Shown here: in pieces, positions 61,326-64,000 of the stretch
How the letters are laid out: each line of letters starts with the position of its first letter
Numbering within the stretch: the stretch's first letter is position 1
Assembly: GCA_023409435.1 (NCBI GenBank)
Contig: JAEYHP010000156.1
Location: forward strand, 1-64,000
Direction: 5' to 3'
DNA: 64,000 bases
DNA from: Bacillota bacterium
GTDB taxonomy: Bacteria > Bacillota > Clostridia > Christensenellales > CAG-138
The notes under the pieces: generated by a model
Databases searched by the model: none
Told to the model about the DNA's origin: nothing
The model's input: the letters and a program-made list of their open reading frames with translations, nothing else
Translations under genes and position numbers: made by a program

Positions 61326-61796
61326 ATGAGGAAGCTGCCCGTAATTCTCTGCATATTGCTGATGTCTTTCATGTTGGCTATACCCGCGTTTGCCGCTGCA
61401 TACTCTCCCGCGGAACTGGACGAACTTTGCGGCGTTGTGGAGGGTATTCTGGGAAAAGAACATACCTATACGACTGCTGTGAAATGGGATTCTGTGTTCG
61501 TCGAAGTTGATAACGATCAGTTTTATGATGTATGTGACTTTGTACAAAGCAATCCCTCCTTTGAGAACATCCCAATTATCGTGCACAACAAATCAGGGGG
61601 AACGTATTTAGGTAAAGATGATGAGGGCTGGTATATAGTGGAGCCCAACGCTATCCCGACCGACGGGGAACCCGTGCTTAATCCGCCTTCGACGGGGGAC
61701 ATACCCAACGTCTTCCCAAGCGTTGCGTTGGTGGCCATGGCTGTTGGCGCGCTGGCATTACTGTCAACATACAGGCGGCGAGGTCGGCAACATTGA
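61326..61796 (+). CDS. Small secreted protein with PPSTG wall-sorting signal
   Basis: A 156-residue protein: signal peptide (residues 1-24, cleaved near AFAAA), a domain of about 90 residues of no recognised family, then the sorting signal NPPSTGD (119-125), a membrane segment and RRRGR tail. PPSTG fits the (S/P)PXTG motif known for Clostridioides difficile sortase B, rather than LPXTG. The domain has YDVCDFVQ and a cysteine pair (Cys35, Cys70). Ribosome site AAGGAGAG. Function unknown; no sortase gene is in the window. Confidence 0.7.
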   Translation: MRKLPVILCILLMSFMLAIPAFAAAYSPAELDELCGVVEGILGKEHTYTTAVKWDSVFVEVDNDQFYDVCDFVQSNPSFENIPIIVHNKSGGTYLGKDDEGWYIVEPNAIPTDGEPVLNPPSTGDIPNVFPSVALVAMAVGALALLSTYRRRGRQH

Positions 61797-61842
61797 AATG
61801 TCTTTTAAGATCAAAGCTAACAATCAAATATTGTGTTGCCTG

Positions 61843-62373
61843 TCAACGGGGCGGACGCCCCATGATAAAATGACTGAGGAAAAACAGATGGCTAAAACGA
61901 AATGCTATACAAACAGTTACTATTAAGGCAAGAATATTTACAACCTTAACAGTCCTGCTCGTAAAGATCCTGAATAATAAAGCATAAATACCAATGCCGA
62001 GTATCCCGCCAAGCGTATTACCCAGTATGTCGGTGATGTCGGTTCTTCCCATTGCAAAAATGAACTGTGTACCTTCAAATAGTAAGGATAGACCGATAAC
62101 CGGAAGGACTTTTTTCACAAAAGACCATTCGCTTTTTAACATGCCAATATAGATGCCTAACGGGATAAAAAGAAGTATATTATAAATGATTTCACGTAAA
62201 AGTATAACTCCGTCTGCATCAAAAGACCCCTGAAGCGGAATCAGGTTGATTACTCGTATCCCATCCGATATTTCAGAATAAAACGGCAGTTTGAAAAGAA
62301 TAATCCCCGTCAATATCAACATGTATATCGCGAACAATACGATTGTAAGAGTATTTTGCTTTTCACTTTTCAT
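61843..62373 (-). CDS. VanZ-like membrane protein
   Basis: A 176-residue membrane protein with about four hydrophobic segments and the VanZ pattern NILLFIPLGIYIGML followed by GLSLLFEGTQFIFAMGRTDITDILGNTLGGILGIGIY. VanZ-like proteins occur alone or in vancomycin operons, where they add teicoplanin tolerance. The ATG at 62373 follows AGGAGAAAAG. Downstream of a VanY-like peptidase and a VanS-like kinase, on the same strand. Confidence 0.85.
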   Translation of the reverse strand: MKSEKQNTLTIVLFAIYMLILTGIILFKLPFYSEISDGIRVINLIPLQGSFDADGVILLREIIYNILLFIPLGIYIGMLKSEWSFVKKVLPVIGLSLLFEGTQFIFAMGRTDITDILGNTLGGILGIGIYALLFRIFTSRTVKVVNILALIVTVCIAFRFSHLFFLSHFIMGRPPR

Positions 62374-62417
62374 TGGCTTTTCTCCTATATAGTTGCTCAC
62401 ATCTGCGGTACAACTGG

Positions 62418-63146
62418 TTATTTCATATTATCCAGGTATTCCTCGAGGCAGATACCCTGCGTGTAAATTTCCTTTGCCGCTTCCACTCCAACATATCTGT
62501 AATGCCATGGCTCATAAATCGTACCTGTTATGTCAGCTTTATCAGACGGATAACGGAGGATAAACCCGTATTTATAGCCGTTTTTATGCAGCCACCCGTA
62601 AACCTCGTCACTCGTTGATTGATCCGCATCCGCATTGATGTCAACCGCAATTCCCAGTTGATGTTCGCTTGTTCCCGGAACCGCAACCGATTCTTCGGCT
62701 AATTCTTGCGCCTTCGCCGCGGAATAGCCTTGCGCTTTATATTCCTCAACTTTTTCATCCAGAAGGTTTTGCTGATAGTCCGCCGTCCTATACCCCGATG
62801 CAACAACAGGATATATGCCGTCCGCTCTTGCGGCATCGAACATGGCCTGGAGGCTGGGGTAAATCCTCGTATCAACGTTCTGGCCGTTTGAGAGCTGCGT
62901 CAGATCCACTTCATAATCCTCGGGTATGGTATTTTGCCGGTTGACAAGGATCAGGCTCCATATATCGGCTTTTGTCGACGATCTATCCCACAGATCATCT
63001 ATATTGATTTTGTCGATCAGCAGCTTTCCGCAAACCAGCACGATAAGGCAGATAACTATCAATAAAGATTTTCGTATCTTTCCTGCTCCTGAATTGTGAC
63101 GCGCCCGCTGCTGTCTGTTATTCGCTTTATAAGAGCCCCGTTCCAT
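62418..63146 (-). CDS. vanY: VanY-like D-Ala-D-Ala carboxypeptidase
   Basis: A 242-residue membrane-anchored zinc peptidase. One N-terminal membrane segment (about residues 27-45), then SGYRTADYQQNLL, the zinc motif SEHQLGIAVDI (His162, Asp169) and EPWHYRYVG (Glu212, His215). It removes the terminal D-Ala of peptidoglycan precursors or stem peptides outside the membrane. The ATG at 63146 follows AGGAG at good spacing. No VanH/A/X genes are within the window, so an ordinary wall-trimming role is as likely as glycopeptide resistance. Confidence 0.9.
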   Translation of the reverse strand: MERGSYKANNRQQRARHNSGAGKIRKSLLIVICLIVLVCGKLLIDKINIDDLWDRSSTKADIWSLILVNRQNTIPEDYEVDLTQLSNGQNVDTRIYPSLQAMFDAARADGIYPVVASGYRTADYQQNLLDEKVEEYKAQGYSAAKAQELAEESVAVPGTSEHQLGIAVDINADADQSTSDEVYGWLHKNGYKYGFILRYPSDKADITGTIYEPWHYRYVGVEAAKEIYTQGICLEEYLDNMK

Positions 63147-63296
63147 TCCATACTCCTTTAACGAAAAAAGCCGGTTTATCCTTGGCATCAAGTATACCGT
63201 CGGATAAACAGGCGCTACTTTAATCTGAAATTGCTATTTTACTAAGAAAGAATTGAGGCATCCATAAGATTTTATTAACATTAGAAGGAACTTGTC

Positions 63297-64000
63297 TTAG
63301 GGCGTCTTTACCGATAAATCAACGGGGAGTTCCACACAAAATGTTGTACATTCATTGTCACTCTCAGCGCTGATGGTACCGCCATGTAAAGAAATGATAT
63401 CTTTGGCAATGGCAAGCCCTAACCCCGCTCCGCCCGTTGCGCTTGATCTGGCGGCGTCCAACCTGTAAAACTTCTCAAATATTAAATTCAGCTGGTCCTT
63501 GGGAACGACCCCCTGGTTTTCAAAACGAATACTGACTTTATCGGGTTTTGCTTCCGCAGTGATATCAATCGTGCTGTCATCCACGCTATACGCAATCGCG
63601 TTTTTCAGAATATTGTTGAACACCCTGGCGAGCTTCTCGGAATCCCCGTAAACGATGACATTTTCTTTGATATCGGTTTTTATTTGTTTTCCGCTCGCAG
63701 CAAGCTGCGGATACATTTCATCGGCAATCTGCACCATCATATAGCACAGGTTTATGTTTTCCTTGTTAAGCGGCAAATACTGAAGGTTATAGCGTGTGAT
63801 CTCAAAGAACTCGCTGATCAGCTTTTCAAGGCGATACGCCTTTTCAAGCGCTATCCCAACATATTTCGCTTTCTGCTTCGTCGGCATGTCCGGGGCCTCG
63901 TTAAGCAGGCTTAAATATCCGATTACCGAAGTAAGAGGGGTCCTGATATCGTGTGCAAGATAAACGACGAGGTCGTTTTTTCGCTGTTCCTCGGCCTGAG
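63297..64000 (-). CDS. VanS-like sensor histidine kinase, 3' part
   Basis: The gene continues past the right edge. Visible: the phospho-accepting H-box AHDIRTPLTSVIGYLSLL near 63925-63980, a NILKNAIAYSV N-box, GLGLAIAKDIISLHGG with the ATP-lid glycines, and a normal end. Read on the minus strand it lies directly upstream of the VanY-like gene, with 150 bases between. It probably senses wall stress and controls the VanY/VanZ pair with a response regulator outside the window. Confidence 0.88.
   Translation of the reverse strand, partial: QAEEQRKNDLVVYLAHDIRTPLTSVIGYLSLLNEAPDMPTKQKAKYVGIALEKAYRLEKLISEFFEITRYNLQYLPLNKENINLCYMMVQIADEMYPQLAASGKQIKTDIKENVIVYGDSEKLARVFNNILKNAIAYSVDDSTIDITAEAKPDKVSIRFENQGVVPKDQLNLIFEKFYRLDAARSSATGGAGLGLAIAKDIISLHGGTISAESDNECTTFCVELPVDLSVKTP

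Noticed and set aside
61843..64000. Complete vancomycin-resistance operon
   Set aside because: No VanH, D-Ala-D-X ligase or VanX gene lies within the window.

Overview
The window looks like a chromosome segment of an anaerobic, Gram-positive-type bacterium, probably a member of the Clostridia. The lineage is inferred from an oxygen-independent (cbi-type) cobalamin pathway, a glycyl-radical enzyme with its radical-SAM activase, many lipoprotein substrate-binding proteins, a DUF4317 protein, a sortase-type wall protein and a VanS/VanY/VanZ group. No rRNA, tRNA, CRISPR array, transposase or phage gene was recognised.

Layout. 1-2.7 kb: the end of a PdxA2-like four-carbon sugar-acid phosphate dehydrogenase, an SLC13-type permease and a small VOC protein. 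2.9-16.8 kb (minus): a 15-gene cobalamin operon in which every neighbouring pair of genes overlaps, led by a probable cobalamin riboswitch. 17.0-22.7 kb (plus): a divergent operon under a second, textbook cobalamin riboswitch. It encodes a lipoprotein CbiK chelatase, two secreted beta-rich proteins and a FecBCD-type ABC importer. 22.9-26.1 kb: KDG kinase, KDPG aldolase and a second VOC copy, divergent from an AraC regulator. 26.1-37.7 kb (minus): an unusual catabolic block of two sugar-isomerase-fold proteins, two Gfo/Idh/MocA dehydrogenases, a complete Liv-type ABC importer, a class III CoA-transferase, a MaoC hydratase and a flavoprotein, divergent from a LacI regulator.

39.7-47.9 kb (plus): PfkB kinase, LacI regulator, GH4 phospho-glycosidase, an AfuABC/FbpABC-like ABC importer and a PHP phosphoesterase. 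The promoter is bracketed by two identical operator palindromes. 48.1-49.3 kb: a DUF4317 protein. 49.5-61.0 kb (minus): two nucleoside operons. One is a BMP-type nucleoside ABC importer with amidohydrolase, uridine phosphorylase and GntR regulator. The other is YjjI, YjjW and a nucleoside hydrolase. A shared 10-bp box in their promoter regions suggests one GntR regulon. 61.3-64.0 kb: a small PPSTG-anchored surface protein, then VanZ-like, VanY-like and the end of a VanS-like kinase.

The two most promising places for undescribed biology are the 26-38 kb block, which may combine oxidative glycoside cleavage with CoA-dependent aglycone processing, and the 39.7-47.9 kb operon, which may import already phosphorylated glycosides by ABC transport for GH4 cleavage. 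All functions are inferred by reading the translated sequences; no database search was run.
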